A DNA stretch of 64,000 nt, taken from positions 1,116,001 through 1,180,000 of the forward strand of contig NZ_AP022614.1 in the NCBI RefSeq assembly GCF_010730575.1, given 5' to 3'. A program made the position numbers and the translations under genes. Positions 11,016 through 20,373 of this stretch are shown piece after piece. The stretch comes from Mycobacterium parmense. Lineage in GTDB: Bacteria > Actinomycetota > Actinomycetes > Mycobacteriales > Mycobacteriaceae. Numbering within the stretch: position 1 is the stretch's first letter; every line of letters begins with the position of its first letter. A model generated the notes under the pieces. The model was given only the letters and a program-made list of their open reading frames with translations. It made no database searches and was not told the origin of the DNA.

Positions 11016-12092
11016 ATGGCCAGGACGCGAATGTTCCAGCGCTGGCGCCGGAACATGCAAGTCCTCGACGACGCCGATTACGTCGACGCACTGGCCACAT
11101 TGTCCGATGGCTCGGTGCGGCGAAACTTCAACCCCTACACCGACATCGACTGGGAATCACCCGAGTTTGCGGTCACCCGCGACGATCCGCGGTGGATCCT
11201 CCCGGCGAGCGATCCGCTGGGCCGCCACCCCTGGTATCAGGCGCAGTCGCAGGAACGCCAGATCGAGATCGGGATGTGGCGCCAGGCCAACGTCGCGAAG
11301 GTGGGCACCCACTTCGAGTCGGTCCTGATCCGCGGCCTGATGAACTACACCTTCTGGGTCCCCAACGGGTCACCCGAATACCGATACTGTCTGCACGAGT
11401 CGGTTGAGGAGTGCAACCACACCCTGATGTTTCAGGAGATGGTCAACCGCGTCGGCGCCGACGTTCCGGGACTGCCCCGAATCCTGCAGTGGGTCTCGCC
11501 GTTCCTGCCGCTGGCCGCCGGGCCGCTGCCGGTGTTCTTCTTCATCGGCGTGCTCGCCGGCGAGGAACCCTTGGACCACACGCAGAAAGACGTGCTGCGC
11601 GAGGGCAAGTCGCTGCACCCGATCATGGAGCGGGTGATGGCGATCCACGTGGCCGAGGAAGCCCGGCACATCTCGTTCGCCCACGAGTACCTACGCAAAC
11701 GGCTGCCGGAGCTCTCCCGGCCGCAGCGATTCCTCATCTCGCTCTACACCCCGTTGATCATGCGAGTGTTGTGCGAGGCGATCACGGTGCCACCCAAGGC
11801 CTTCTGGGAGCAGTTCGAGATCCCGGTTGAGGTCAAAAGGGAGCTGTTCTTCGGTTCGCCGCAGTCGCAGAAGTTGCTACGCGACATGTTCGCCGACATG
11901 AGGATGCTCGCCTATGACACCGGGCTGATGAACCCGGTCGCCCGGGTTCTGTGGCGGCTGTTCCAGATCAACGGCAAGCCGTCGCGGTATCGCAGCGAGC
12001 CGCAACGCCGACGCGTGGCCGCACTGCCGGGCAGTGGAGCGATGCCGCCGGCCGACGCGACGGCGTACGTAGCCACGGGCGCGGGCAACTGA
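11016..12092 (+). CDS. AurF-like diiron oxygenase
   Basis: 358 residues. AAGGGGAAGG a few bases before ATG 11016 is a strong ribosome site; the frame extends to 10743 but without features. Metal ligands of the p-aminobenzoate N-oxygenase/ferritin-like family are recognisable: E101 (THFESVL), E132-x2-H135 (EECNH), and a later cluster HVAEEARHISFAHEYL. The helix-rich body lacks a signal peptide. Family members oxidise amines to nitro groups or hydroxylate substrates at a carboxylate-bridged diiron site; mycobacterial versions have unknown substrates. It stands alone, 279 bp after PPE and converging on the aldehyde dehydrogenase. Confidence 0.82.
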   Translation: MARTRMFQRWRRNMQVLDDADYVDALATLSDGSVRRNFNPYTDIDWESPEFAVTRDDPRWILPASDPLGRHPWYQAQSQERQIEIGMWRQANVAKVGTHFESVLIRGLMNYTFWVPNGSPEYRYCLHESVEECNHTLMFQEMVNRVGADVPGLPRILQWVSPFLPLAAGPLPVFFFIGVLAGEEPLDHTQKDVLREGKSLHPIMERVMAIHVAEEARHISFAHEYLRKRLPELSRPQRFLISLYTPLIMRVLCEAITVPPKAFWEQFEIPVEVKRELFFGSPQSQKLLRDMFADMRMLAYDTGLMNPVARVLWRLFQINGKPSRYRSEPQRRRVAALPGSGAMPPADATAYVATGAGN

Positions 12093-12101
12093 TCGCCGCC
12101 G

Positions 12102-13466
12102 TCACCCCGGTGGGGACCAGTGCACCACCTTCATGGCGGTCATCTCGTCGAGAAGTTCCGGGCCGAACCCGAACCCGGTTCCGCTGGCGCGGCGGGGCTC
12201 CGCTGCGCCGCCGGGCGCACCGCCGAACACGGCGTTGATCTTGACGGTGCCCACCGCGAGCCCGTGCCACGCCTCCTGCGCGTTGGCCATGTCTGCCGTC
12301 AGTACGGTCGCGGCCAGACCGTAACGGTCGTCGCCCGCCTCGACCAGTGCCGTCGCGAAGTCCGGCACCACCCGCACCGGCGCGATCGGTCCGAAGGTCT
12401 CCTCCCGCATGACCAACATGTCCGGTGAGCAATCGGTCAGCACCGTCGGCGGGTAGAAGGAGCCCGCACCCGGGCGGGGTTCGCCGCCGATCAGGACGTG
12501 CGCCCCGTGCTGAATCGCGTCCTCGACGTGGGAGTGCACGTGCTCGCGGTGGCGCTCGTCGACCAGCGGTCCGAGGCGGTCTGCCCAGGACGCCGCCTCG
12601 TCGACCAAGGCATCGACGAACGCATCGGCCACCGAGGGCACGACGTACACCCGCTCCACCGACGTGCAGATCTGTCCAGCATTGGCGAAGGCGCCCAGCG
12701 CCGCCTGCCCGGCCGCCCAGTCCGGATTCACGTCGGCGTCGACGATCAGAGCGTCGTTCCCGCCATTCTCGAGCAGCGCCTTGGCGCCGCGGGCCGCGCA
12801 CGCCTGCGCGATCTGCCGGCCGGTCGCGCTGCTTCCCACGTGCGCCACGACGTCGACGGACTCCGACTCCGCAAGGTGGGCACCCACCGTTGCGTCGCCG
12901 TCGACGATCTCGAGCACACCCCACGGCAGCTGGCCCGCGAGCAGTTCGGCGAACCGCCTTCCGGTCTGCGGGCACCGCTCGCTCGGCTTGTGCACCACGG
13001 TGTTGCCCGTCACGAGCGCCGCGCCGAGCAACCCGGCGGCTACCGCGACGGGATCGTTCCACGGCGTCAGCACTGCCACCACACCCCGCGGCTGCGGCAC
13101 CATCAGATCGGTGGCCGACCACGCGCCCTGCAGGGTGCGACCGCGGTGCAACGGCCCGAGTTGCGCGTACTGCAACAGCGTGTCGATTCCGGCGTCCACG
13201 CCCCCGCGGGCGTCCCCGCGCAGCTTCCCGGTCTCCCGTTCGTTGAGTTCGGCGAGCTCGTCGGCGGCGGCGCGCACATCGGCCGCCGCCGCCGCTATCG
13301 CGGCGGCACGGTCGGCGGGCGACGTGCGGGCCCACGCTCGCGCGGCATCCGCGGCGCGGCCGACCGCCGCATCGCAGTCCGCGGGCTCGGTCACCGGCAC
13401 CTGCGTGACGGTGTCACCGGTGCGGGGATCCAGGACGCTGATGATCTTGGTGAGGGCCGAAGACAC
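12102..13466 (-). CDS. Aldehyde dehydrogenase family protein
   Basis: 454 residues from GTG 13466; an NAD(P)-dependent dehydrogenase converting an aldehyde to an acid. Catalytic residues are in place: N137 (TPWNDP), K160 (VVHKPSE), general base E233 (LLENGGND, where most members have LELGGK) and nucleophile C267 (AGQICTS). The unusual ENGGND variant suggests a specialised substrate. It is slightly shorter than the usual 480-500 residues. It ends 10 bases from the AurF-like gene on the other strand, and its 5' end is 139 bp from a divergent lipase gene. Confidence 0.88.
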   Translation of the reverse strand: MSSALTKIISVLDPRTGDTVTQVPVTEPADCDAAVGRAADAARAWARTSPADRAAAIAAAAADVRAAADELAELNERETGKLRGDARGGVDAGIDTLLQYAQLGPLHRGRTLQGAWSATDLMVPQPRGVVAVLTPWNDPVAVAAGLLGAALVTGNTVVHKPSERCPQTGRRFAELLAGQLPWGVLEIVDGDATVGAHLAESESVDVVAHVGSSATGRQIAQACAARGAKALLENGGNDALIVDADVNPDWAAGQAALGAFANAGQICTSVERVYVVPSVADAFVDALVDEAASWADRLGPLVDERHREHVHSHVEDAIQHGAHVLIGGEPRPGAGSFYPPTVLTDCSPDMLVMREETFGPIAPVRVVPDFATALVEAGDDRYGLAATVLTADMANAQEAWHGLAVGTVKINAVFGGAPGGAAEPRRASGTGFGFGPELLDEMTAMKVVHWSPPG

Positions 13467-13605
13467 GCCACCGGTTACCCCCTCAATCGAGCGCTCAATC
13501 GGGCCGCCGGGTTTGCGTCAGCGGCGTCGCGGCCTACATGGACGAAATGGACATCGTGTATGGTCAGCGTGCGCAACAGATGCGCAGTGAAGTCTCGAGG
13601 CTCCG

Positions 13606-14556
13606 ATGGCAGATCCCCTCCCCCGCAACGCCTTCACGTCGTCACAGGCGCTGGATCCTGCTCTGCGCAACGCCGCACGGTTCGCGCCGCACGGGTACGC
13701 GCTGCACCGCGGCTACAAGGTCCAACGGGCCTTGATGCGTCTCCTGGCTACCGCCGCACGGCTGCGCGACGTGCCGGTCGTCGCGATCGACCGGCACGTG
13801 AGCGTGCGCCTGCACCGTCCGCCGGGGCTCACCGAACCGGTGCCGGCACTCTTGTGGATCCACGGTGGCGGCACGATCATGGGCCACGCCGCTCAGGACG
13901 ACAAATATCTGCGCAAGCTCTCCCGTCGCACCGGCGTCGCGATTGCGGCGGTGCAACACCGACTGGCCCCCGAACACCCGTACCCCGCTCCGGTCGACGA
14001 CTGTTATGCGGCGCTGCTGTGGCTGGCGCGACAGCCCTGGGTGGACCCGGGCCGGGTGGCGGTGGGCGGAGCCAGCGCCGGGGGACATTTCGCGGCGGCG
14101 GCGGCGCAGCGCGCGCACGACCGTGGGGAGGTCAAGCTAGCCTTCCAGATGCTGGTGTACCCGATGCTCGACGACCGGACCGGCGCCGGCGGCAACGGCC
14201 CCCGACGCTTCATGTGGAGCGAAAGGGACAACCAGATCGCGTGGCGGTGGTACTTGAACGGCGCGGACCCCGCCGCGGCCGCCCCGGCTCGCCGGAAGGA
14301 GCTGACGGGTCTGCCGCCCGCGTGGATCGGCGTCGGCACGCTGGACCTGTTCTACGAGGAGTGTCTGGAGTACGCGCGACGGCTGCGGGCGGCCGGTGTC
14401 GCCGTCCACGAGGAGATCGTTCCCGGTGCCTTTCACGCGTTCGACCAGATCGTCGACAAGGCGCCGGTGTCGGTGCGGTTCTTCGCCAGCCAGTGCGAGC
14501 ACCTGCGCGCCGCGCTTAGCCCGCAGGGCGGGGAGCCACGGCTTATTGGCACCTAA
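13606..14556 (+). CDS. Alpha/beta hydrolase, hormone-sensitive-lipase (Lip) family
   Basis: 316 residues. The oxyanion-hole motif HGGG is at 86-89 and the nucleophile elbow GASAGG at 155-160 with Ser157. The acid is expected in GTLDLFYEE and the catalytic histidine in GAFHAFDQ. This is a cytosolic or peripheral carboxylester hydrolase of the mycobacterial Lip type, acting on short or medium acyl esters. It is divergent from the aldehyde dehydrogenase and followed by the tetR-mmpS-mmpL locus, from which a hairpin at 14621 separates it. Confidence 0.87.
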   Translation: MADPLPRNAFTSSQALDPALRNAARFAPHGYALHRGYKVQRALMRLLATAARLRDVPVVAIDRHVSVRLHRPPGLTEPVPALLWIHGGGTIMGHAAQDDKYLRKLSRRTGVAIAAVQHRLAPEHPYPAPVDDCYAALLWLARQPWVDPGRVAVGGASAGGHFAAAAAQRAHDRGEVKLAFQMLVYPMLDDRTGAGGNGPRRFMWSERDNQIAWRWYLNGADPAAAAPARRKELTGLPPAWIGVGTLDLFYEECLEYARRLRAAGVAVHEEIVPGAFHAFDQIVDKAPVSVRFFASQCEHLRAALSPQGGEPRLIGT

Positions 14557-14620
14557 CCGGTTGTGCCGCAGCCTTATTCGAGCTGCCGTCGCAGCCCGGT
14601 GGTGGACCGAAGCGGTGGCG

Positions 14621-14645
14621 ACAGGTGTGAAGTCCTTCCACCTGT
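14621..14645 (+). terminator. Long stem-loop between lipase and tetR
   Basis: ACAGGTG-T-GAAG pairs with CTTC-CACCTGT across a two-base loop: 11 base pairs with a single bulged T. It sits 65 bp after the lipase stop and just before the TetR operator. It could stop lipase transcripts or be a further regulator site. Confidence 0.4.
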
Positions 14646-14658
14646 GAGCTCCAATAAC

Positions 14659-14681
14659 TGCAAACTATGCATTTCGTGCAA
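14659..14681. promoter_or_regulatory. Triple TGCA operator before tetR
   Basis: TGCA occurs at 14659, 14668 and 14677, exactly 9 bp apart (TGCA-N5-TGCA-N5-TGCA), ending three bases before the ATG at 14684. The same spacing of three boxes recurs before mmpS. TGCA is itself a palindrome, so each box can serve two TetR half-sites. The position over the start codon region implies tight autorepression. Confidence 0.6.
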
Positions 14682-14683
14682 CT

Positions 14684-15301
14684 ATGGACGCCATGGGCAA
14701 CACCTTGGGCCTGCGCGAGCGACGCCGTCGGCAGACAAGCGCGGACATCCGCGACGCGGCGGTGCACCTGGCCCGAGAGCGCGGCTTCGACAAGGTGACC
14801 ATCGAGGACATCTGCGCCGAGGCCGGCATTTCGCCGCGCACCTTCTTCAACTACTTCCCGAACAAAGAATCCGCGGTGGCCTACGGCCCGTCCGACATAC
14901 CGCCGGAGCTGGTCGCGGAGTTCGTGGCGGCGGGACCGGCGCCGTATTCGGTGGTGCTGGCCGAGTTGATCACCCTGGCTGCCCACCATCTGCGCGACAT
15001 GCCACCGAAGCGCGAACAGGCCGCCTGCATGCTGGAACTGGCGAAGACCACCCCCGCCGTGCTGGCCGCCTTCCTGGCTGACATGGAGCGCTTCCAGAAC
15101 CACCTGACCGACATGGTCGTCCGCCGCCAGGCAATGCATCCCGACGACGAGATACCGGCGTTGATCTCCGCATTGGCGCTCACGGCGGTGCGCTCGGGCA
15201 TCGAGCGATGGTCCAGTGGCGGCCCACAGGACGCCGACGACACGCCCATGCCCTACGTCGAGCGGGCGGCCGCGCTCGTGAACAGCATCTTCACGAAGTG
15301 A
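14684..15301 (+). CDS. TetR repressor of the mmpS-mmpL operon
   Basis: 205 residues; ATG at 14693 (MGNTLGL) is an alternative start. The N-terminal helix-turn-helix reads VTIEDICAEAGISPRTFFNY followed by FPNKES, typical of TetR. The C-terminal ligand domain is helical. It lies immediately upstream of mmpS-mmpL in the same direction, with one operator over its own start and another in the gap before mmpS. In M. abscessus, TetR-family genes are known to control MmpS5-MmpL5 type pumps, whereas M. tuberculosis MmpL5 uses the MarR-type Rv0678. The inducer is unknown. Confidence 0.9.
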   Translation: MDAMGNTLGLRERRRRQTSADIRDAAVHLARERGFDKVTIEDICAEAGISPRTFFNYFPNKESAVAYGPSDIPPELVAEFVAAGPAPYSVVLAELITLAAHHLRDMPPKREQAACMLELAKTTPAVLAAFLADMERFQNHLTDMVVRRQAMHPDDEIPALISALALTAVRSGIERWSSGGPQDADDTPMPYVERAAALVNSIFTK

Positions 15302-15324
15302 TCTAAAACACCGGGGCCAAAAGT

Positions 15325-15346
15325 TGCATATCCTGCAAAACCTGCA
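15325..15346. promoter_or_regulatory. Triple TGCA operator before mmpS
   Basis: TGCA at 15325, 15334 and 15343, again exactly 9 bp apart, matching the site at 14659. The first two boxes form the perfect inverted repeat TTGCA-TATCC-TGCAA. It lies about 190 bp upstream of mmpS, just after the tetR stop, and is the expected operator for the pump. Confidence 0.6.
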
Positions 15347-15536
15347 CAAGATGTACTGTGCCTCGGGGGCGGCGTTCGGCGAGACCTTGGCAATTTGACG
15401 TGTCGTCGGCTTCCGGGGGCGGGACCTACCGGACGCCGAACTCGTTGCGGCACATGGCAGCTCGTGGCTCTCGGTGGTGAATCCCTTGCCCCGGGTCACC
15501 ACGCCGCCGTGTGCGGCGAGGAAGGGAGTCACCTAG

Positions 15537-15971
15537 GTGCAGGTATCGAGGCTGGTGCGCAACGCGTGGTTGCCGTTGTTGATCGTGGCGGTGGTGGCGG
15601 TGGGCGGCTTCGCCGTGGTCCGGGTCAAGTCATTCTTCGGAGCACACGACACCGGCGTCCTGACCAGCCCGCGACTGGACGAGTCAAAGCCGTTCAAGCC
15701 CAAGGTCGTCAAATACGAGGTCTTCGGTTCTGCGAGTGACGCCAACATCAATTACCTGGACCTTTCCGCCGACCCCAAGCGGATCGACAATGCGCCCCTG
15801 CCGTGGACGCTGGTGCTCAGCACCACGGCCCCGTCGGTGTTCCCCAACCTCTCCGCGCAAAGCGACGGCGACCGCCTCGGGTGTCGCATCACCATCGACG
15901 ACGAAGTGAAGGACGAGAACCTGACCACCGGCGTGCATGCCCTGACCTTCTGTTTGGTGAAATCCGCATGA
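15537..15971 (+). CDS. mmpS: MmpS family transport accessory protein
   Basis: 144 residues from GTG 15537, preceded by GAAGGGAG. One N-terminal membrane anchor ([17 protein letters not shown]) is followed by a beta-rich periplasmic domain with two conserved cysteines (LGCRITID and LTFCLVK). MmpS proteins work with the cognate MmpL in exporting lipids or siderophores. The stop overlaps the mmpL start (ATGA), so the two are translated together. It belongs to the MmpS4/MmpS5 type by its size and partner. Confidence 0.92.
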   Translation: MQVSRLVRNAWLPLLIVAVVAVGGFAVVRVKSFFGAHDTGVLTSPRLDESKPFKPKVVKYEVFGSASDANINYLDLSADPKRIDNAPLPWTLVLSTTAPSVFPNLSAQSDGDRLGCRITIDDEVKDENLTTGVHALTFCLVKSA

Positions 15972-18868
15972 GTACAAAGTTCGACGACGCCCGCACCGAC
16001 AGCATCCCGGTCGCAAACCGCGAGACGCGGCCCAGGATTCCACGCTTGATCCGCGCTTTCGCCCTGCCGATCGTCCTGGGCTGGATCGCGCTCATCGCGG
16101 TGCTCAACGTCGTCGTCCCCCAGCTCGACGAGGTCGGCAAGATGCGCTCGGTGTCGATGGCGCCCGACGACGCGCAATCGGTGGTGGCGACAAAGCGCAT
16201 GGGCGCGGTGTTCCACGAGTACAAGTCCAACAGCTCGGTCATGATCGTGCTCGAGGGCCAGAAGCCCCTCGGCGCGGACGCCCATGCCTACTACGACCAG
16301 ATCGTGAAGAAGCTCGACGCCGACACCAAGCACGTTGAGCACGTTCAGGACATGTGGAGCGACCCGCTCACCGGGGCAGGTGCGCAGAGCAACGACGGCA
16401 AGGCCACCTACGTCCAGGTGTACCTGGCCGGCAATCAGGGCGAGGCGCTGGCCAACGAGTCGGTCGAGGCGGTTCAGAACATCGTCAAGAGTGTTCCCCC
16501 GCCGCCCGGGGTGAAGGCGTATGTCACCGGGCCGGCGGCGCTCTCGGCGGACCAGCACACGGCCGGTGACCGCAGCGTGCAGATGATCACGATGGTGACC
16601 TTCACGGTGATCATCGCGATGCTGCTGTTGGTCTATCGGTCGGTCGTCACCGTGCTGCTGACACTGGTGATGGTTGTGTTCGAGCTGGCGGCAGCCCGGG
16701 GAATGGTCGCGTTCCTGGGCTACTACAAGATCATCGGGCTCTCGACATTCGCCACGAACCTTTTGGTCACCCTGGCGATCGCGGCCGCAACCGATTACGC
16801 GATCTTTCTGATCGGGCGATATCAGGAAGCCCGGGCCAACGGCGAGTCGCGGGAGGACGCCTTCTACACGATGTACAAGGGCACCGCACATGTGGTGCTC
16901 GGATCCGGCATGACCATCGCCGGCGCGACCTTCTGCCTGCACTTCACCAACCTGCCGTACTTCCAGACGTTGGGTATTCCGCTCGCAATCGGCATGGTGG
17001 TCGTGGTCGCGGCGGCTTTGACGCTCGGTGCCGCGACCATCTCGCTGGCGACGCGCTTCCGGAACGCCCTCGAGCCCAGGCGGACGCAGCGGATCCGCGG
17101 CTGGCGCAAGATCGGCGCCCTGGTGGTGCGGTGGCCGGGCCCGATCCTCGTCATGACGATCGGCGTCGCGCTGGTCGGCCTGCTGACGCTGCCCGGTTAC
17201 CGGACCAACTACAACGACCGCAAGTACCTGCCGGCAGACCTTCCCGCGAACGAGGGCTACGCGGCCGCCGATCGACACTTCTCCCAGGCGCGGATGAACC
17301 CCGAGATCCTGATGATCGAGAGTGACCACGATCTGCGTAACTCCGCCGACTTCCTGGTTATCGACAAGATCGCCAAGGCGGTCTTCCGCGTGCCCGGAAT
17401 CGGTCGTGTGCAGGCGATCACGCGGCCCCAGGGCACGCCGATCGAGCACACGTCGATCCCGTTCCAGATCAGCATGCAGGGTGTCAGCCAGCAGATGAAC
17501 CAGAAGTACCAAGAAGACCAGATGGCCGACATGCTCAAGCAGGCCGACATGATGCAGTCGACCATCGACAGCATGGAGAAGATGCAAAGTCTGACCCAGC
17601 AGATGTCCGATGTCACGCACGAGATGGTCGGCAAGACCAAACAGATGAAAGTCGACATCGACGACATCCGCGACAAGATCTCCAATTTCGAAGACTTCTT
17701 CCGGCCCGTCCGCAGCTATTTCTATTGGGAGAAGCACTGCTACGACATCCCGGTCTGCTTTTCGCTGCGGTCCGTCTTCGACACCCTCGACGGCATCGAC
17801 ACCACTGCCGACGACGTCGGGGAACTGATCCCCTTGTTGGAGCGCCTCGACAGATTGATGCCACAGCTGACGGCGTTGATGCCGCCCATGTTGGAAAACA
17901 TGAGGGCGATGAAAACGACGATGCTGACCATGTATTCGACGCAGAAGGGTTTGCAGGACCAGCAGAACGAGGCCCAGAAGAACTCCGCCGCGATGGGCAA
18001 GGCGTTCGACGCCTCCAAGAACGACGACTCGTTCTACCTGCCCCCGGAGACCTTCAACAATGCCGAGTTCAAGAAGGGCATGAAGAACTTCATCTCGCCC
18101 GACGGCCACGCCGTGCGCTTCATCATCAGCCATGACGGCGATCCGATGTCCCAGGAAGGCATTTCGCACATCGACGCCATCAAGAAGGCGGCCTACGAAG
18201 CGCTCAAGGGCACGCCGCTGGAAGGCTCGAAGATCTACCTCGCCGGCACGGCGTCGATGTATAAGGACTTGAGCGACGGCAACACCTATGACCTGCTGAT
18301 CGCCGGAATCTCCTCGCTGTGCCTGATTTTCATCATCATGCTGCTCATCACCCGCGGTGTGGTGGCCTCGGCCGTCATCGTGGGCACAGTACTGCTCTCG
18401 TTGGGCGCGTCATTCGGGTTGTCGGTGCTGATCTGGCAGCACCTCATCGGCATCGAGCTGCACTGGATGGTGCTCGCGATGTCGGTGATCATCCTGCTCG
18501 CGGTCGGCGCCGACTACAACCTGCTGTTGGTGGCTAGGTTCAAGGAGGAGATCTACGCCGGACTGAACACCGGGATCATCCGGTCGATGGGCGGCACCGG
18601 ATCGGTGGTCACCTCGGCAGGGCTCGTCTTCGCCTTCACCATGATGACCATGGCCGTCAGCGAATTGACGGTGATCGGCCAGGTCGGCACCACGATCGGA
18701 CTCGGCCTGCTGTTCGACACGCTGATCGTCCGATCGCTGATGACACCATCGATCGCCGCGCTGCTGGGCAAGTGGTTCTGGTGGCCGCAACGGGTTCGGC
18801 AACGCCCGGTCCCGTCGCCGTGGCCCACGCCGGCGAAGGCGCGCGAGATATTGAGCCCGGTGCCCTGA
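15968..18868 (+). CDS. mmpL: MmpL RND transporter, MmpL4/MmpL5 type
   Basis: 966 residues, usual for MmpL4/5. It has two MMPL halves, each with a large periplasmic loop, and about 12 membrane helices. The proton-relay Asp-Tyr pairs are D276-Y277 ([16 protein letters not shown]) and D849-Y850 ([17 protein letters not shown]). Segments such as [22 protein letters not shown]-free loop [16 protein letters not shown] and the end [10 protein letters not shown] match my recollection of M. tuberculosis MmpL5. Homologues export carboxymycobactin siderophores and some drugs (bedaquiline, azoles). The proton-driven pump acts in the inner membrane with MmpS. Expression should follow the TetR upstream. 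Confidence 0.95.
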   Translation: MSTKFDDARTDSIPVANRETRPRIPRLIRAFALPIVLGWIALIAVLNVVVPQLDEVGKMRSVSMAPDDAQSVVATKRMGAVFHEYKSNSSVMIVLEGQKPLGADAHAYYDQIVKKLDADTKHVEHVQDMWSDPLTGAGAQSNDGKATYVQVYLAGNQGEALANESVEAVQNIVKSVPPPPGVKAYVTGPAALSADQHTAGDRSVQMITMVTFTVIIAMLLLVYRSVVTVLLTLVMVVFELAAARGMVAFLGYYKIIGLSTFATNLLVTLAIAAATDYAIFLIGRYQEARANGESREDAFYTMYKGTAHVVLGSGMTIAGATFCLHFTNLPYFQTLGIPLAIGMVVVVAAALTLGAATISLATRFRNALEPRRTQRIRGWRKIGALVVRWPGPILVMTIGVALVGLLTLPGYRTNYNDRKYLPADLPANEGYAAADRHFSQARMNPEILMIESDHDLRNSADFLVIDKIAKAVFRVPGIGRVQAITRPQGTPIEHTSIPFQISMQGVSQQMNQKYQEDQMADMLKQADMMQSTIDSMEKMQSLTQQMSDVTHEMVGKTKQMKVDIDDIRDKISNFEDFFRPVRSYFYWEKHCYDIPVCFSLRSVFDTLDGIDTTADDVGELIPLLERLDRLMPQLTALMPPMLENMRAMKTTMLTMYSTQKGLQDQQNEAQKNSAAMGKAFDASKNDDSFYLPPETFNNAEFKKGMKNFISPDGHAVRFIISHDGDPMSQEGISHIDAIKKAAYEALKGTPLEGSKIYLAGTASMYKDLSDGNTYDLLIAGISSLCLIFIIMLLITRGVVASAVIVGTVLLSLGASFGLSVLIWQHLIGIELHWMVLAMSVIILLAVGADYNLLLVARFKEEIYAGLNTGIIRSMGGTGSVVTSAGLVFAFTMMTMAVSELTVIGQVGTTIGLGLLFDTLIVRSLMTPSIAALLGKWFWWPQRVRQRPVPSPWPTPAKAREILSPVP

Positions 18869-18898
18869 CCGCGTCGACTCCGCGCCCGTGGCAGCGGT

Positions 18899-19681
18899 CT
18901 ACGTGACCCACGCAGGCTGCTCGCCGACGTCGACCGCGGAGAAGTCCTTGTGGCCCAGGCCCGCGGTGGTGCCGCCGTCGACGACGAACTCCGAGCCGGT
19001 CGAATAACTGGACTCGTCGCTGGCGAGGTAGACCACGAGGTTGGACACCTCCACGGGCTCGGCGGCCCGGCCCAGCGCGCTCTGGAAGATGTCGTCGGGC
19101 ACCCACTCGGTCATCGGAGTCTTGATCAGCCCGGGATGGATCGAGTTGACCCGAATCCCGCTGGGCCCCAACTCCAACGCGGCCGACTTCGTCAGCCCGC
19201 GGACGGCGAACTTCGTCGCCGTGTACCCGTGGCATGCGATGGTCCCGGCCATGCCCTCGATCGAGGAGATGTTGATGATCGATCCCCGCCCCGCGTCCTT
19301 CATCGGTTTGACCACGGCGCGGATGCCCAGGAACACACCCGTGAGATTGATGTCGAGGATCCGCTGCCACTCGGAGAGCGCGTAGTCCTCGATGGTGCCG
19401 ATGTTGATGATGCCGGCGTTGTTCACCAGCACGTCGAGGCCGCCGAACTCGGCGATGGCCGTCGCGACCGCCGCATCCCAGTCGTCGGGCTTGGTGACAT
19501 CGAGGTGCACGTAGCGAGCGTCGTCACCCACCTCCGCGGCGACCGCTTTGCCCTCGTCGTCGAGGATGTCGCCGAACACGACCCTGGCCCCCTCGGCCAC
19601 CAGCTTGCGCACGTGCGAGGCACCCATCCCCCGCGCGCCCCCGCTGATGAGGGCGACCTTGCCCGCCAACCGTTCTGCCAC
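18899..19681 (-). CDS. fabG3: FabG3-type short-chain dehydrogenase (20-beta-hydroxysteroid dehydrogenase)
   Basis: 260 residues from GTG 19681, the same length as M. tuberculosis Rv2002 (FabG3), which it matches along its length as I recall it. The NAD motif is GGARGMG, the structural motif NNAG, and the catalytic set the SSIEG serine with YTATK. Rv2002 is an NADH-dependent hydroxysteroid dehydrogenase by published work. The frame is open upstream past 19900, but family length fixes the GTG. Nested inverted repeats sit just upstream (19722-19751). Confidence 0.92.
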   Translation of the reverse strand: MAERLAGKVALISGGARGMGASHVRKLVAEGARVVFGDILDDEGKAVAAEVGDDARYVHLDVTKPDDWDAAVATAIAEFGGLDVLVNNAGIINIGTIEDYALSEWQRILDINLTGVFLGIRAVVKPMKDAGRGSIINISSIEGMAGTIACHGYTATKFAVRGLTKSAALELGPSGIRVNSIHPGLIKTPMTEWVPDDIFQSALGRAAEPVEVSNLVVYLASDESSYSTGSEFVVDGGTTAGLGHKDFSAVDVGEQPAWVT

Positions 19682-19721
19682 CGTGTTCTCCCGTCGAGTC
19701 GGAGCGCGCTGAATGTACGCA

Positions 19722-19751
19722 GTCACCATACATTTGCGCGGTGACGTATGG
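19722..19751. promoter_or_regulatory. Nested inverted repeats upstream of fabG3
   Basis: GTCACC (19722-19727) pairs with GGTGAC (19740-19745), and the adjoining CCATAC (19726-19731) pairs with GTATGG (19746-19751). The two sets of arms interlock, 41-70 bp upstream of the fabG3 start. This is a good position for an operator of a dimeric regulator. Confidence 0.4.
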
Positions 19752-19850
19752 CGCCAACCTTCGACGGGAGACATCGCGCAGACGCCGTCATGTGTTGCCG
19801 GTTGTCGGGCTTCCCTGGGGTGCTCCGCAGCAGCCGGGGTCTGCGGCTGG

Positions 19851-20162
19851 CTAGCCGGCGTGCAGGCGCGGGCTAGCGCCAGGATGCTCTGCCATCCACC
19901 GCTCTTCGATCCGCTTGACACGGTGATGCTCGAAGGTGAGCAGCAACCAGCCCGCTGTCACCAGAGCTCCGGCGAGGAGTCCCAATGTCAGCACGTATTC
20001 ATCGTGTTTGTATGCCGTCGCCGCCACCAAGCCGGCGATCGCCACCACCCCCAAGCCGATCAACGTCAGGCCGGGTAGACACAACGTGTCGATGAAATTC
20101 TCCCCGGCGTGCGGCTGGGTCGTGCGAGAGTGATCTATCGGGTCGTGATACGCACCCTTCAT
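19851..20162 (-). CDS. UsfY-like membrane protein
   Basis: 103 residues from ATG 20162, preceded by GGAGGGAG at ideal spacing. Two hydrophobic segments (LTLIGLGVVAIAGLVAA and TLGLLAGALVTAGWLLL) sit between a polar N-terminus YHDPIDHSRTTQPHAGENFID and a C-terminus FEHHRVKRIEERWMAEHP. The N-terminal DPxDHxRTT...AGE and the C-terminal EHxRxxxIxxRWxAEHP pattern resemble UsfY, the small protein encoded next to the SigF regulon genes in mycobacteria. Its function is unknown. It lacks the rsbW/sigF neighbours here, so it is a paralogue or relocated copy. Confidence 0.65.
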   Translation of the reverse strand: MKGAYHDPIDHSRTTQPHAGENFIDTLCLPGLTLIGLGVVAIAGLVAATAYKHDEYVLTLGLLAGALVTAGWLLLTFEHHRVKRIEERWMAEHPGASPRLHAG

Positions 20163-20373
20163 GTTCAACTCCCTCCGGAGCAGGGATACTTATCGATGTT
20201 ACGCCTGACGTGACGTGGATCACAGTGCGTGGTGCCCGCCGCGACGACATCCTGAATGCGCGAATCGCGGCTCCGAAAGGCGAACACTACTGAACGGCCT
20301 CGGGGCGGTTTGCCGCCGTTAAGGTGGCAGTGTCGCTGACCTGGTCCACATCGAGAAGACGGAGGGTGAGGTC

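Noticed and set aside
9542..11407. 621-codon plus-strand frame overlapping PPE and the AurF-like gene
   Set aside because: The sequence is low-complexity Arg/Gly/Ala in an alternative PPE frame; the PPE and AurF-like frames have clear family motifs.
12498..14519. 673-codon plus-strand frame across the aldehyde dehydrogenase and lipase
   Set aside because: It spans two genes with catalytic motifs in other frames and carries no motif itself.
15752..18169. 805-codon minus-strand open frame opposite mmpL
   Set aside because: It mirrors the mmpL gene, is rich in His/Gln/Asp as expected of a high-GC antisense shadow, and has no domain.
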